This document shows, in pieces, positions 19,920 through 31,228 of a stretch of 64,000 nt of DNA. Position 1 is the stretch's first letter. Every line of letters starts with the position of its first letter. Below the pieces are notes generated by a model. That model was given only the letters and a program-made list of their open reading frames with translations. It had not been told where the DNA came from and searched no databases. Position numbers and translations under genes: made by a program. Source of the DNA: Fragilaria crotonensis. Its lineage: Eukaryota > Bacillariophyta > Fragilariophyceae > Fragilariales > Fragilariaceae. The stretch spans positions 1 through 64,000 of the forward strand of contig JAKSYS010000105.1 of assembly GCA_022925895.1 (NCBI GenBank), written 5' to 3'.

Positions 19920-21310
19920 ACGATGGCGAGCGAAGCGACGATGAAGTCGAGTCCGCTCGAGACGATCAAGGTCATTCCCTTTTGGGGGAAATGACAAGAC
20001 GAAGGGCGGTATGGAACCGCGAGAGTTCTTCAAGAAGGCAGAAGTGTTTGCTGCGTCCAAAGGCTTTGAGAGGGGCCTGCTGGAAAAGTTGAAGCTGCCA
20101 AGCCCAGGGGCTGTGGAGTTGACAAGAGAGGAAGAACAAGCGCAGAAGTGGAACAACGATGCTCGCAATTTTTTGATTATGTCATGCCAGGGCGACGCAT
20201 TTGCGATTATTGAGGCCGAAGAGACGGCGAACGACATGTGGAAAGCGTTGAAAAGTCGCTACGATTCGAAAAAGACGAAAGATCTTGTGAAGGCGACTAC
20301 GCAATTGGAGAAGTGTTATATGAAGAATGACATGGAGGACCCGCACATGTGGATATTGGAGCTTGAAAGATTGAACAGAGAGGTTGGTAAGTGTGAAAAT
20401 GGAACCATGAGAAGCCAAGAACAGATGCAAGCAACAATTTTGGCACGTTTGCCAAAACGACGCTACGAGGCCGTTATCACTTCGTTGAACGGCAAGATTG
20501 GGCGTGAGGGTATGGATCATCAAGACTTCGTTGAGGAGATCACAGGGCACTTCCAAATGTTCATTGAGCCGTTTAAGGGACGAATTCAAGAAAAGAGAGA
20601 CGAAAAAGGAGGCGAACGAAATCAGAAGCATTTGGCGCTCACGACGACCGGCGGACGAAACAGCTGGAGGCAATTTAAAGGGAAGTGTAACAAGTGTGGA
20701 AAACAAGGGCACAAGGCACGAGACTGCAAGAGCAATGAAGAGAGAAATGGAGGCAATGTCAAGAATGGCAATGGAGTGCAAAATTCGTTTTCGGGAAAAT
20801 GTTACAAATGTGGCCAAGTTGGGCACCGAGCGCAACACTGCAAAACTCAAGGCAACGACTCGGGAATGTTTGTCGGAATGGCTATTCACGAAACGAGAAA
20901 CAGGGAGGAACCAATGGTACAAAACGACATCGATCTGGACAAGCTTGCCCTGGAGATTCTCAACGACATCGCGAACGATAACAGGAAACGTAAACCTGAT
21001 ACGGAGTTGGATCGCAAGTACAAGAAATTTGCCGAGACGATTACTGCCCTCGACGTATCGGAACCGGAAGAAGAATTAATTGGTCAATACTACGATGGGA
21101 TTGAAAAGAACGACGCCGAACTCGAAGAAGATCTCCGAAGGATCAAAAAGCCCGTGAGTTGGGCTGATATGTGTGAAACGAGCGATGACGAAAGCAATCA
21201 CGAAGACAATGACGACGATGACGAAGACGATTTCTGGAACGACGACGAAAAGACAAGAAAAAGGAATCCGACACGACTGAATACCGCATGGACACCCCGC
21301 GAGGCCTAAG
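19920..21310 (+). pseudogene. gag of the 6.0-kb copia element (fossil)
   Basis: Nucleocapsid-type gag. The helical capsid-like part (WKALKSRYDSKKTKDLVKAT) is typical of copia gag/UBN2. Two CCHC zinc knuckles follow (CNKCGKQGHKARDC and CYKCGQVGHRAQHC), then an acidic Asp/Glu-rich C terminus. It lies just before the protease. Treated as a fossil. Confidence 0.88.
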
Positions 21311-24300
21311 TAATTGGAAGTGGGACGAAGAAGTTTTCATGGCGAATTCCAGCAAAACTAAGTTTGTTGCTGACCATGATGAAGATGGTTTTGAGAACTG
21401 GTTGATGGATTCGGGCGCCACTACTCATGTTGCCAAGACCACCAACAACATGTTTAATTTGAAGGCTACTTTGGATGGAGAGCATGTCAGAGTTGGGAGC
21501 AATGAGACCCTAAAAGCTACAGCTATTGGAGATCTATGTTTGGAGCAAAAACACTCCAATAAACGGATGATTTTGCGAGAAGTGATGGTTATCCCCGACT
21601 TCGCTCGAAACCTGATCAGTGTGGGACGTTTGAATGAGAATGGGAACGAGTTTGTGAGCAGGAAAGACGAATCTGAGCTCAAGAACCCATCTGGTGACAC
21701 GATGAAATTTGAAAAGGAAACAGACGGGATGACTTATCTGAAAGCGCGACGAGTTTCGTTTGAAAGAGAAGCTTTTAATGCTGAAGGAATTGCGAAACGA
21801 GGCGACGAAACCATCGAGAACGAGAAGAATGAAGCCATGGACATCAATGAGGCGCATCGAAAATTTGGACATGCGACGGAAAAAGTGGTTCGGAGCTTGC
21901 TTAAAACGCTTGGTATCAAACCTACGGGAGAGTGGGCTGTGTGCGATGGATGTGCACGTGCGAAAGCTACGCAGAAACGAACCAATAAGATCACGACGAC
22001 CGAGGCTGAAGAACGTGGCGAACGCCTATATATGGATACGAGTGGTCCATACAACGAGACGGTTGCGGGATCACGATACTGGTTCAAGATTGTCGACGAC
22101 AAAACGAGAAAGTCGTGGGACTTTTACGGCGCTAAGAAGAGTGGGATAAAGGCGCACCTTCAAGAACTTCTGGACAAATTGAAGGCGGCTGGTATTGAAG
22201 TGAAGTACGTCCGATGCGACAATGCCGGAGAACACATTTCGGATTTAAAGAAGATGTGCGAAGGACAGTACAATATCAAGATGGAGTATACGGCACCGCA
22301 CACACCACAGCATAACGGAGTTGTTGAACGCATGTTTGCACGAGACGCCAACAGAGCACTGGCTATGATGCTGTCTGCAGGATGGACCAAATTTCTACAG
22401 GGAAAACTATGGGCGGAAGCGACGAAGACTGCGGCGGTACTCGGGAATACACTACCCAATACCCGCAGTACAGTACCCCCCGACGAACTGTTCTACGGTA
22501 CCCCGTGCACGATATACGGTAGCACAGTGGAGTATGGCCGAATTGGCTATGTTACAAACAGAGGGACAATGAGGGGGAAGTTCAAGGAGAAAGCCACCAA
22601 AATGATCATGGTTGGCTATGCTGAGAACCATGCAAGAGATGTGTACAGGATGTACAATCCCTACAGTGGAAAAATTGTTGAAACAAGAGATATTCATGCA
22701 TGGGCTGACTTGACAAAGGCTGAAAATGACATCAGATTGACAATGGCCGAGGCCTTTGACCGTCAGATGGTCCTAGGTGCAGATCTGGAAGAGGTGGAAG
22801 CTGAATTGGCGGCAGATGAAGAGGAATTGACTCCCCAAATTCATCTCATTCCAGAGTATGATGAGGAAATCGCGACCATAACTGCATTGCAACCGGCTGA
22901 GACTCCCATGTCTTCAGCAGGGAGGATAGAGTCGATGATTGAGCGAGAGAGAACGAAAGAAGACGAGGTACACGACGAGAACGAAACGAAAATGGACGTG
23001 CCTCCGAATTCAATTCTTTTCGATTCCGACTCCGATGACGACGAAGACGTCATTATATTGCGAAAGGAAGGCGACAGCGTTGAAGAGCGAATTGTGGAGT
23101 TGCCTACAGAACAAACAATCATCGAGAATGCCGAAGAAATGGTCGAGGAACAACAAAAACAGAGGACAACACCATTGGAAAGAGAATTGAAAAAACTTGG
23201 AATTGAGAGTCCAGTTGTGATCGAAAACGACGAGCCCGGGACGCGTACAAGGAGCAGAACTCGAATTGCGCATCTGGTATTTAATACCATGCTTACGTCT
23301 GACCCAGGCGAACCTAAGACATTTCGTGCAGCTGTGACCGGACCGAAGAAGCAAGAATGGATACCGTCTGCTAAGTCGGAAATTAATAATTTCATATCAC
23401 GGGACGCATGGAAGAAATTCCCAAGGGACAAGTTAAACGGACGAAAACCGATACCTGTTAAGTGGATTTTCAAGATCAAGGAGGAACAAGACGGCACACT
23501 ACGGTACAAGAGCAGAATCGTACTGAAGGGCTACGTGATGGTACCTGGTGTGGACTATACAGAGTCATTTTCACCTGTTGCAACGGATACTACGGTCAGA
23601 CTCGCAATTACTATCGCGCTGTACAGGCAAGACGAAGGTTGGACGATTGAGATGATTGACATCGAAGCAGCGTTCTTAAACGCGGAACTTGAAGACGACA
23701 AGCCAGTATTTGCAGAGTGGCCGGAAGGTATTGTTGAATTGGGATATATAACGGAAGACGAATTGAGGCGTTATTGTATTATGTTGACTCGTCCGATGTA
23801 TGGAGGAGTGGATGTCCCAAGACTTTTTATGAAGACACTACGTAAGTACTTGACGAACACATATGATTCAAAGTCTGGTTGATCCGTGCATGTACTACTG
23901 GAAAGACACGAAAGGGCATATGACCCTGATGGCAGTTGTGCATGTGGATGACGTAATTTTGGTTGGATCGAAGAAGGCGATTGAGGAATTCAAGACGAAG
24001 CTTAAGGAACGATTCAATATATCTGATCTCGGAAAGTTGAAAAAGCACTTAGGAGTATGGTACGATTGGAGCGTGGACGAAAACGGAAATGTCATTATCA
24101 CTGCGAAGATGAACAAACTTGAAGATGAAATCGTGGAAACCTACGAGAAGATTACTGGTAAAGAAGTCAAGACCTACGACACGCCCGGATACCCGAACAA
24201 GTACCTAAGTAAAACGAAGGACCTACGGTTAATATGACGGATTACAGGTCAATGGTTGGAAAGATCATGTATTTAACGACGAAACTGGCACCGGATTTGG

Positions 24301-25319
24301 CCAACGCAGCTCGAGAACTGGCACAGCACCTATCAAACCCAGGTGAGGATCACTGGAAGGCATTGGACAGAATGGTCGGTCATATCAAGTTACGACCATA
24401 CGAGGGGCTTACGTACAGGAGACCCAAGGAACTACGACCTATTTCTATGGTGGATTCTGACTATGCCAAAAATACTGACAATCGCAAGAGTATATCTTCG
24501 GGACTGCATACGTTAGGTGGAACGTTGGTACACTGGGAATCAAAGACCCAACACGTCGTTACACTATCGAGTACCGAAGCGGAATATATCAGTTTGGCGA
24601 GAGGTGCATGCGAGAACAAGTTTATCATGATGTTACTCGACGAAGGTATACGAAGACCGGATGAGAAACGTCATATGGGAAAAGTGTACGAGGATAATCT
24701 TGGAGCGATTTATTTGGTCAAGAATCAACATGTCGGAGCCAGAACGAAGCATATCGATGTACGTGCTCATTTTATCCGTGAACTGGAAGATAACGGTTAT
24801 TTGAACGTGCAGTTTATTCGATCGGAAGAGAACGCAGCGGACATATTGAACAAGAACTGTCCTGAGAAATTACATACGAAACACGCGAAGAACATACGAG
24901 ATGGAACCCTGGATTGTTGGAGGGAGGATGTCGAGGATAGTAGGCTACTGGATAAGTCCAGTACCGGTGAGACAGTGAATACTGTCGTTGGCGAAGCTGA
25001 GAGAGATTCGACGTTTGGACGGAATGTCAGATTCGAGTCAGACGTGAACTCGGAATTGAACGCACGACTGAACTGGGATAAAGAATTCGAAATTAATCGA
25101 ACTACGGATTTCCAAAGAGTCCAACAAACCAAGATTCCATCGGAGGACGAAAACTATGGAAAGTTGGAAGAAAACATTAAACATGTAGGAGATTGGACAG
25201 AAGTCCACTATAAAAGAACTGGGAAGAACAAGAAGGAGACACAAGGAAGGAAGAAGACAGGAGAAGGTTCTGGAGAGACAGAGAAGGGAACCTGGAAGAG
25301 GAGTTTAGTTAGAACCTAA
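21288..25319 (+). pseudogene. pol of the 6.0-kb copia element (fossil)
   Basis: In order: protease with LMDSGATTHV; the GAG-pre-integrase zinc region (HRKFGHA, CDGCARAKA); an integrase core with LYMDTSGPY, RCDNAGEH and PQHNGVVERMF; an acidic linker; a reverse transcriptase with YKSRIVLKGYVMVPGVDYTE, IDIEAAFLNAEL and VHVDDVILVGS; and an RNase H with SSTEAEYISLARGA ending in ADILNK. The last frame continues into the 3' LTR. The region is broken in about two places. Confidence 0.9.
24919..24928 (+). other. Polypurine tract of the 6.0-kb element
   Basis: GGAGGGAGGA lies directly before the 3' LTR, as expected for plus-strand priming. Confidence 0.6.
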
Positions 25320-25373
25320 ACTCATAACTTTTACTTTGCTGATTTTGTCAAGGCCTGACAACTGCAGTTATCA
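24929..25373 (+). repeat. 3' LTR of the 6.0-kb copia element
   Basis: Copy of 19370-19814 with no difference found by eye. Followed within two bases by AGCCGGA, the match to the left flank. Confidence 0.93.
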
Positions 25374-25375
25374 CC

Positions 25376-25981
25376 AGCCGGATTGTATGCTCAAGATCCG
25401 AATCGGACGTAGAAATGATACTCCAGTACTGCAACTCGTAAGGTTTGCCCTAAAACATATGCATATGACATATGACATATCGCATATGACTCGTGGCTCG
25501 TTACTCGTGACACAGTCACCAGTCGCCAGTACATTTGCGTAGTACCCATACATACATACTCGACTGTACCGATGGTCAAAATCTCGGCCAGTATAGTTGT
25601 ATGCATACACTTCAGGAACATGCAGAAAGCGATCGCGCACTTCCTTCCAGAGTGCCATGGGGTGGAATTCATTGTTGTATCATCTCTTGCTCTTATCTCC
25701 TAAAGCTATGTTGCGATAATGATGAAAGGCCGAGCATTGGCACTTTATTCCTTTCTGATCGAGATTTCGTGTGACTGCTCAGGCCATCAAGCCACTTTAA
25801 TCGCAACATCGAGTTTTTTCAGTCCTTACATGTCCTTTCAAAATTACCTATTAAACGCAAAAGTGATGAAAAACAACTACTGCAGCTGGTGTACGCTACA
25901 TCTCCAGCATGACCATTCGAAAGTGTCAATGCTGCCTCGGCACTTCGACGGAGAGAGCTGTTCGGGCCGATACGGGGTATG
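25376..25981. other. Intergenic spacer with CATATG-rich patch
   Basis: About 600 bp between the LTR element and the 3' end of the LRR gene. A patch near 25455-25500 consists of overlapping CATATG/ATGACATAT words; similar words recur near 40280, 49030-49310 and 61445-61480. No gene seen. Confidence 0.45.
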
Positions 25982-28050
25982 TTAAGAACAACAAGAACAA
26001 TCGTCACCGGAAGCCAAATTGTGTGAAACCGCACAAAGATCTCCAGGCAACGTCCCACTCATTTTGCCATTCCTGTGGAAATTGAACACAGACAAGTTAC
26101 TGAGCATTCCCAGTTCGGTGGGTATAGTCCCAGTGAAGGCGTTCTCCTCAGCATCAATTACGAGCAAGGATGTCAACTTGCCCAGTTCAGATGGTACGGC
26201 ACCAGAGAAAGAATTTCCGGCGATTTCGAGACTCGCTGTGATTATAATGGTTTGCGGCACAGTAATCGAGTGAGAAAGACAGTGGCAAACAGAGCAAACG
26301 CAGGAGCGATATAGCACGTGCACGAATTCCAACCTCTACTGCGGCTTTTGCACCACTTACTGAGCATCGTACACAAGCCAAGTTCTGTTGGAATAGGTCC
26401 ATTCATGTCAGCGTCGCTTAGTTGCAAATCCACTGGATATTGTGTGGAAAAAACATGTGCTTGTGTTAATTTGTGTCGTCGCACCAGATGAAACACATTG
26501 CTTTCGCAGCACCAACGTACCAAGAAACCTCAAATGGCCGATTTCGCTTGGAAGTCTGCCCTGAAGCGATGTCATGCTTCCAGAGAGCATCGTTAACGAG
26601 GTAAGCAGCCCGATTTCGGACGGAATTGAGCCCACTATTGATGTACCCGTAACAAAAAACCCTTTTAAATGCGTGAGGTCGCCGATTTCGGTAGGGATTG
26701 TGCCAACAATCTTGGTTCCGGAGAGTGATAGAAGAACTGCGTTACTCGAGGAAGAAGAATCAAGCCATCTGTAAGCTCAACAGTTCAAAATGGCATCCAT
26801 CGTGTAACAACCCAGTACTGGCACTGTCGACCTTACCTATTTCTGGCAGTTTACATATGATGCTCATCATGTTTCCCTCAAGGGAATTGAAATCCAGTAT
26901 CAGTTCCCCTGTCAAATCTTGTGAGGTGATGGAACACAACGTGGTTTTCACAAATGGTGGCATTGCACTCACTTAGTTTCGTGAGCGAGGAAAACGATTC
27001 TGGTAATATGCCAGTCAAGGCGTTGTTCTGTAGGTTCAAGTGTTCTTCAGAAACAGGATGGGTCATGAGCAAAATTCAAGTGTTCCACGAAACCGAGCAC
27101 GTAGGTCGCCACAACGTACCAAGTTTTGACAACCTTCCGAATTCGGATGGCAGGCGCCCCTGCATCTTATTACCACGCAGCTCTAGGTGAACTACAACGA
27201 GACAACAGTGTCAGCAGAGCAGCGAAACAATCCTTGTGCAGAAACTTTATGTCAACATACCCAGATTCGATAGCGATAACAGGCCAGCAGGTATTGTGCC
27301 ATGGATGTTGCTTTCGATTGTTCTCAATGACGCTGTGAGAAGGGGAAAATGCACGTGAGCGTACGCCTGCAACCATCAAAAATCACTGGTGTGGCGAATC
27401 CGAATCGCACTTACTCAGCGACGATAAAAGAGCTATTTCTTCAACGAGAGTCCCAACTGCTCGAATGAGTTGAATTTCAGTAACTTGATTGGCCGAATCG
27501 CATCCAACATTTACCCAGTCGCATTCGTGAATTCCTGGAGCTATCAAATTCGAGCTGGCAGATTTAACGCTCATTCCAAAGTAGATGACCAAGAGCGCGT
27601 ACCGCTGTTCCAAGCGTGCGGCAGTGAGGCCGGCCTCGCATGCGCTATCCTCCATTGCCATCCACTCCGTTGCCTTGGACTGTGGCGCATCGGCGCTGAG
27701 AGTGAGGGCGTCGATCCCTAGCAACGTATGGCGAAGCTCACTCTGACATTTCGTTGCAGTGTCGGTCTTCGTGACGGTAACCAAAACCGATGTTGTGATG
27801 ATTGCGACAACTGCTGCGGCGAAGACGGCATGCTGTAGAAAGGTACTCACAGTGTAAGGAGGGTGCACTTTCTTCCTGGGTGTGCCACAGAGCAAAGACT
27901 TGCTCGAGCTTTGACGTTGATTAATTTCTGGCTGATGTTCTTGTGCGGGGTTACCAGTGGCATTCTCACGTTGTTCCACTTTTGGATTACCCTGGACAAA
28001 GTCAGACGAACCTCTAGGATTTCCATCTTCAAGTCATGGATGTCCCTAGG
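25982..28050 (-). CDS. Leucine-rich-repeat membrane protein, multi-exon
   Basis: Plant-type LRR protein with the repeat core LxLxxNxLxGxIPxELGxLxxL, likely a surface receptor-like or adhesion protein. The N-terminal exon (ending 27415) encodes a charged head, one transmembrane segment (FLQHAVFAAAVVAIITTSVL) and an LRRNT-like cap (ECDWVNVGCDS), so the LRRs would face outward as in type II proteins. Exons that can be placed on the minus strand: 27332-27261, 27191-27120, 27044-26973, 26908-26837, about 26736-26522, 26432-26361 and 26235-25982. All introns are GT-AG and phase 1; five exons are exactly 72 nt, one LRR each, and one carries three LRRs. About 10 LRRs in total, then a Cys-rich tail ending CSCCS. 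The 5' end (between about 28050 and 28215) is unresolved. No kinase domain is present. Confidence 0.82.
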
Positions 28051-28215
28051 ATGAAATTCCGTGCTCATTATTCTGCGAATGCTTGGATTCGAGCTTCCCG
28101 CGATTTCGTCACCACAACCGGACCGCGCGAGATGCCTGTCCCAAGTTGTGGTCAGATCCAAATAAATACGAGGGGCTGGCTCAGTTTTAGACTTATTGAC
28201 GGGAGGAGGGGACAT

Positions 28216-29671
28216 GCAATGAAGATTCAGTCATTCAGTTCAACCAATTGAATCCTTAGAAATGGCAAGCCTGTGACGCGAGAGAACGATGGCACGGTGT
28301 GGAGGATGATGTTTGTTGGTGACAATGATTTTGGAGTACATTGGCGTCGCATCGACACGCTTACCTTACTTCTGACCTCCCATTAGAAGTACAACTCAAA
28401 CAATTGTGGTCTTTGTTCTTTTTGTGTTACTCAGAGTACAGCATTTGATGTTTCGTGACCCTTCTCTGAAATGATAAGCAAGAGAGCTCGTAATTTTAAC
28501 ACTGGTACCTGGGTACCGTACGGATAGCGGTACGAGTTTTTGATCAGTCCAGCTGACGAGGTCGCATACTACTGAAATCGGAAATCGGCTGTCCTCAGAG
28601 CGAATTAAGGCGTGTCCATTCGTGCATTCCCGGTGTTCGTCACATCCAACTTTCTGATACAAATTTCTGCTTTGGTTTGCTATGTGGGAGTACCAGGTAT
28701 CGTCCTACTACTAAATCCCAAGTTTGAGGCGAGCACTTGTGTGTTGTGTAGCGAGTCGAGTAGTGCGAATTTTGCATGGTGAGCATATGGTGCATTATGT
28801 GCGTTGTGCAAAATGCGATTGTGCGTAGGGTCACTTCAACTTGTCATGCTCTCGTATCCACCTCCGACGACGAGAGTGTTGAGTTTACGTGATGAGTCGA
28901 TTCCTCTGAATATTTCATACAAATAATATGAAGGGGTGTGTGAACGAATGTAATCCGTTACCTAAGTGAAATTGAGATGCCGGATATGTTTAGGATGAGG
29001 GGCAAGACCGAAGTGTGACTGAGGTGACTGGCAGTCCGTACGATCATGGTTGGTGTTGGGAATCGAGTCGACACTGTAGGATATGGTCCGAAGTCCGAAG
29101 TCCGAACGGATACTGTCGTACGTTCGGTACTGCGATACGGAATACTGGATATACTGTTGAGTGGCAGAGTTGCAATCATAGATGTATATCAATATATCCT
29201 ACTATATTATAAATTAATTGTGTGCGTGTGTGCGTGCGTGCGTCCGTCTGTTACGGAGTATGACCACTCTGGGGTACTGGATGAAATGAATACTGTCTGA
29301 ATTTTTTCACTTCGCCAGGGTTGAGTACTGAAAGTAAACAGTAACAGTAAAAGTAGTGGTACGGAGTACGACCAGGTTGGGGGTACTGTACGTCCCAGTT
29401 TCCTGTAGTAGACACTCCGATCAAATGTGAGGTACCCACTAGTTCATATATAAATTTATATTATAGTACTATACCGAGTAGTCTACTCCGAGTCCATCGG
29501 TACGATTTTCTGACTGCAAGAAATCTGGCGCGTTGCGTGGACCTTCCTTTGACCGTGTGTACGAACACCGTCGCATTGGAGACTGGAGGACGTCCTTGCT
29601 CGTGGTCAATCCTCATCGTATGATACATACAAGTCGTAAACTGTCTGCTAAGTTATTGACATCGCGACAGG
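28216..29671. other. Intergenic, GTAC-rich, with a dispersed repeat
   Basis: About 1.45 kb without a gene. It holds a TG/CG-rich simple repeat at 29218-29245 followed by a dispersed element also found at 61519-61553, and GTAC-rich stretches near 28500-28520 and 29460-29510. It separates the divergently transcribed LRR and methyltransferase-like genes, so both promoters should lie here. Confidence 0.45.
29218..29280 (+). repeat. Dispersed repeat copy A (TG-rich run plus TCTGTTACGGAGTATGACC)
   Basis: A GTGTGCGTG-type run is followed by TCTGTTACGGAGTATGACC and then ACTCTGGGGTACTG. The same unit recurs at 61497-61553, in both cases preceded by ATATCCTAC. A shorter relative (TACGGAGTACGACCAGGTTG) lies at about 29359. 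Confidence 0.7.
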
Positions 29672-30821
29672 ATGAGAGTATCGCATATCGTGGTTCTCTT
29701 GGTGGTGGGGTTGGCAATCGCGAACTTCGTTGGCCTTTTGCGATCTACGCAGTGCACAAGCAACCAAATGGGAGTTTGCACCACTTTCGAGCAAGCGAAG
29801 AGAAATACCTTACCTTGGCACAGCCTATCAACCAGCTTCGCTTGAACAATATCTTGTGGATAATGCATATGCCCTGGGATACCGCAGCACTCGAGATCAC
29901 AACATGGCTTCTGGGTGCGCTTTCTGGCGTGACGAAAGCGGCCCCATGTACGACTCGGCGCAAATGTTTAAGCGCGAGATGAAGAACTATCATAACAGGA
30001 CAAGGTAACGTCCTTTCAGCAAATTCCAGATCTCAGGACCCTGTTTTCGGATGATGAGACCAACCGCGATGACGTATGCATGCACGCTGAACTCGATCCT
30101 GAACATGGAATATGGGCTTCTTGAAGGATTCTTCAACCGGAGTAGGCAGCTCTCGTATTCTTCATCTGGTTACATTGAACCTCTATTTCCACCCATGCGT
30201 CATCCAGACTTTTGCTTTGACAACAGCACTGTATTGAGCATGAGTTACTTGGTCCATGACTTTGGAACCATGTGCCGACGCCTCAAGAAAACGTCTCGAA
30301 TTGTGCTTTTCGATTTGGGAGCGTCCCTGGATTATCACGGAGATCCAATGCTATCGCCAGCCTTGCACCTTGTTTCCCTCTATCGCAAATTTGGCTTTCC
30401 GTTTGATCACATTTATGCGTTTGAAATAACTCCAAGCGATAGTCAAGAGGTTTTTGACAAAGTCCCGGATGACATGCTGACTGCGTATCATTGGATTAAT
30501 GTGGGAGTGAGTCCAGAGATCAACAGCCGGAATAATCCCTGGAACATGCTCAAGAAATACAACGAGGATGATTTGATCGTTGTGAAGCTTGATGTGGACA
30601 CGTCAAGCGTTGAAATGCCGTTGGCTCAACAGCTTCTCAAGTGCAAACAATTCCACTCTTTGGTGGACCACTTTTTCCTTCGAACATCATGTGAAGATTT
30701 CAGAGATGGATTACCATTGGTCCACCTCCAGGAAGGGAAGCATAGAACAGTCGTTGAACCTCTTTCAAGGCCTCCGGAAGAAGGGAATTCCTTCTCATTT
30801 TTGGGTATAGGAGATTGGTAA
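29672..30821 (+). pseudogene. Methyltransferase-like membrane protein gene, disrupted
   Basis: The reading starts at ATG 29672 with a signal anchor (IVVLLVVGLAIANFVGLL). Conserved-looking segments follow: LGYRSTRDHNMASGCAFW, a likely intron at 30009-30035 region (exon end AGGACAAG, GTAACG to CTCAG), GYIEPLFPPMRHPDFCF, VLFDLGASLDYHGDP (a Rossmann-like glycine loop as in SAM-dependent methyltransferases), DHIYAFEITPSD and LIVVKLDVDTSSVEMPLA. The C-terminal segment SFEHHVKISEMD to GIPSHFWV continues in another frame. At least three frame changes are needed (near 29790, near 30105 and near 30672), so this copy is either a pseudogene or carries assembly indels. I know similar predicted methyltransferase-like proteins in diatoms; substrate unknown. 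Confidence 0.6.
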
Positions 30822-31228
30822 AAGCTGATCAAGACGGGGTGCGTTCTTCGTACATATCCGACATTTAAGACCACGATTTAAGCAGGACGGTTATGCCTAT
30901 CAAACTGAAAGCCTGCTGTAACGCTAGTGCGACTAAGGGCACTGGCAGGTTATGGAGGCGTTCGTCTTACAACTGCGATCGCCAGTCACCTTTCATCGAA
31001 TTTGTTAAAATGGAAGTGCTACGATCCTATCAACAACGCAGTAGGTGTGTTGACGAATTACACTTTTGAGCATATTAACCAGAAGATGTGCAGGAGCAGT
31101 GTTGACGTGAATCAAGTCGATAGTTTCAGCGGTATCATGACTAACATAAAGACTGCAATTGGAAAGATTGGCATGAAACATGGTTATATCCTCTCATGTG
31201 TGATACATTTGACTTTTCAGTCGCACTC
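30822..31228. other. Intergenic, nothing recognised
   Basis: About 400 bp between convergent genes. Short plus-strand frames here overlap the SERCA gene in antisense and lack coding character. Confidence 0.4.

Larger units (their letters stand above)
19368..25375 (+). mobile_element. Ty1/copia-type LTR retrotransposon (fossil copy, very young)
   Basis: A 6.0-kb plus-strand element of standard copia layout: 5' LTR, gag, protease, integrase, reverse transcriptase, RNase H, polypurine tract, 3' LTR. The two LTRs appear identical, so the insertion is very recent. AGCCGGA occurs just before the left LTR (19363-19369) and just after the right one (25376-25382), giving a 5- to 7-bp target duplication; because of that overlap the exact ends are uncertain by two or three bases. 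It looks nearly whole but broken, with about two or three interruptions. It lies between the TrhO-like gene and the LRR gene. Confidence 0.92.
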
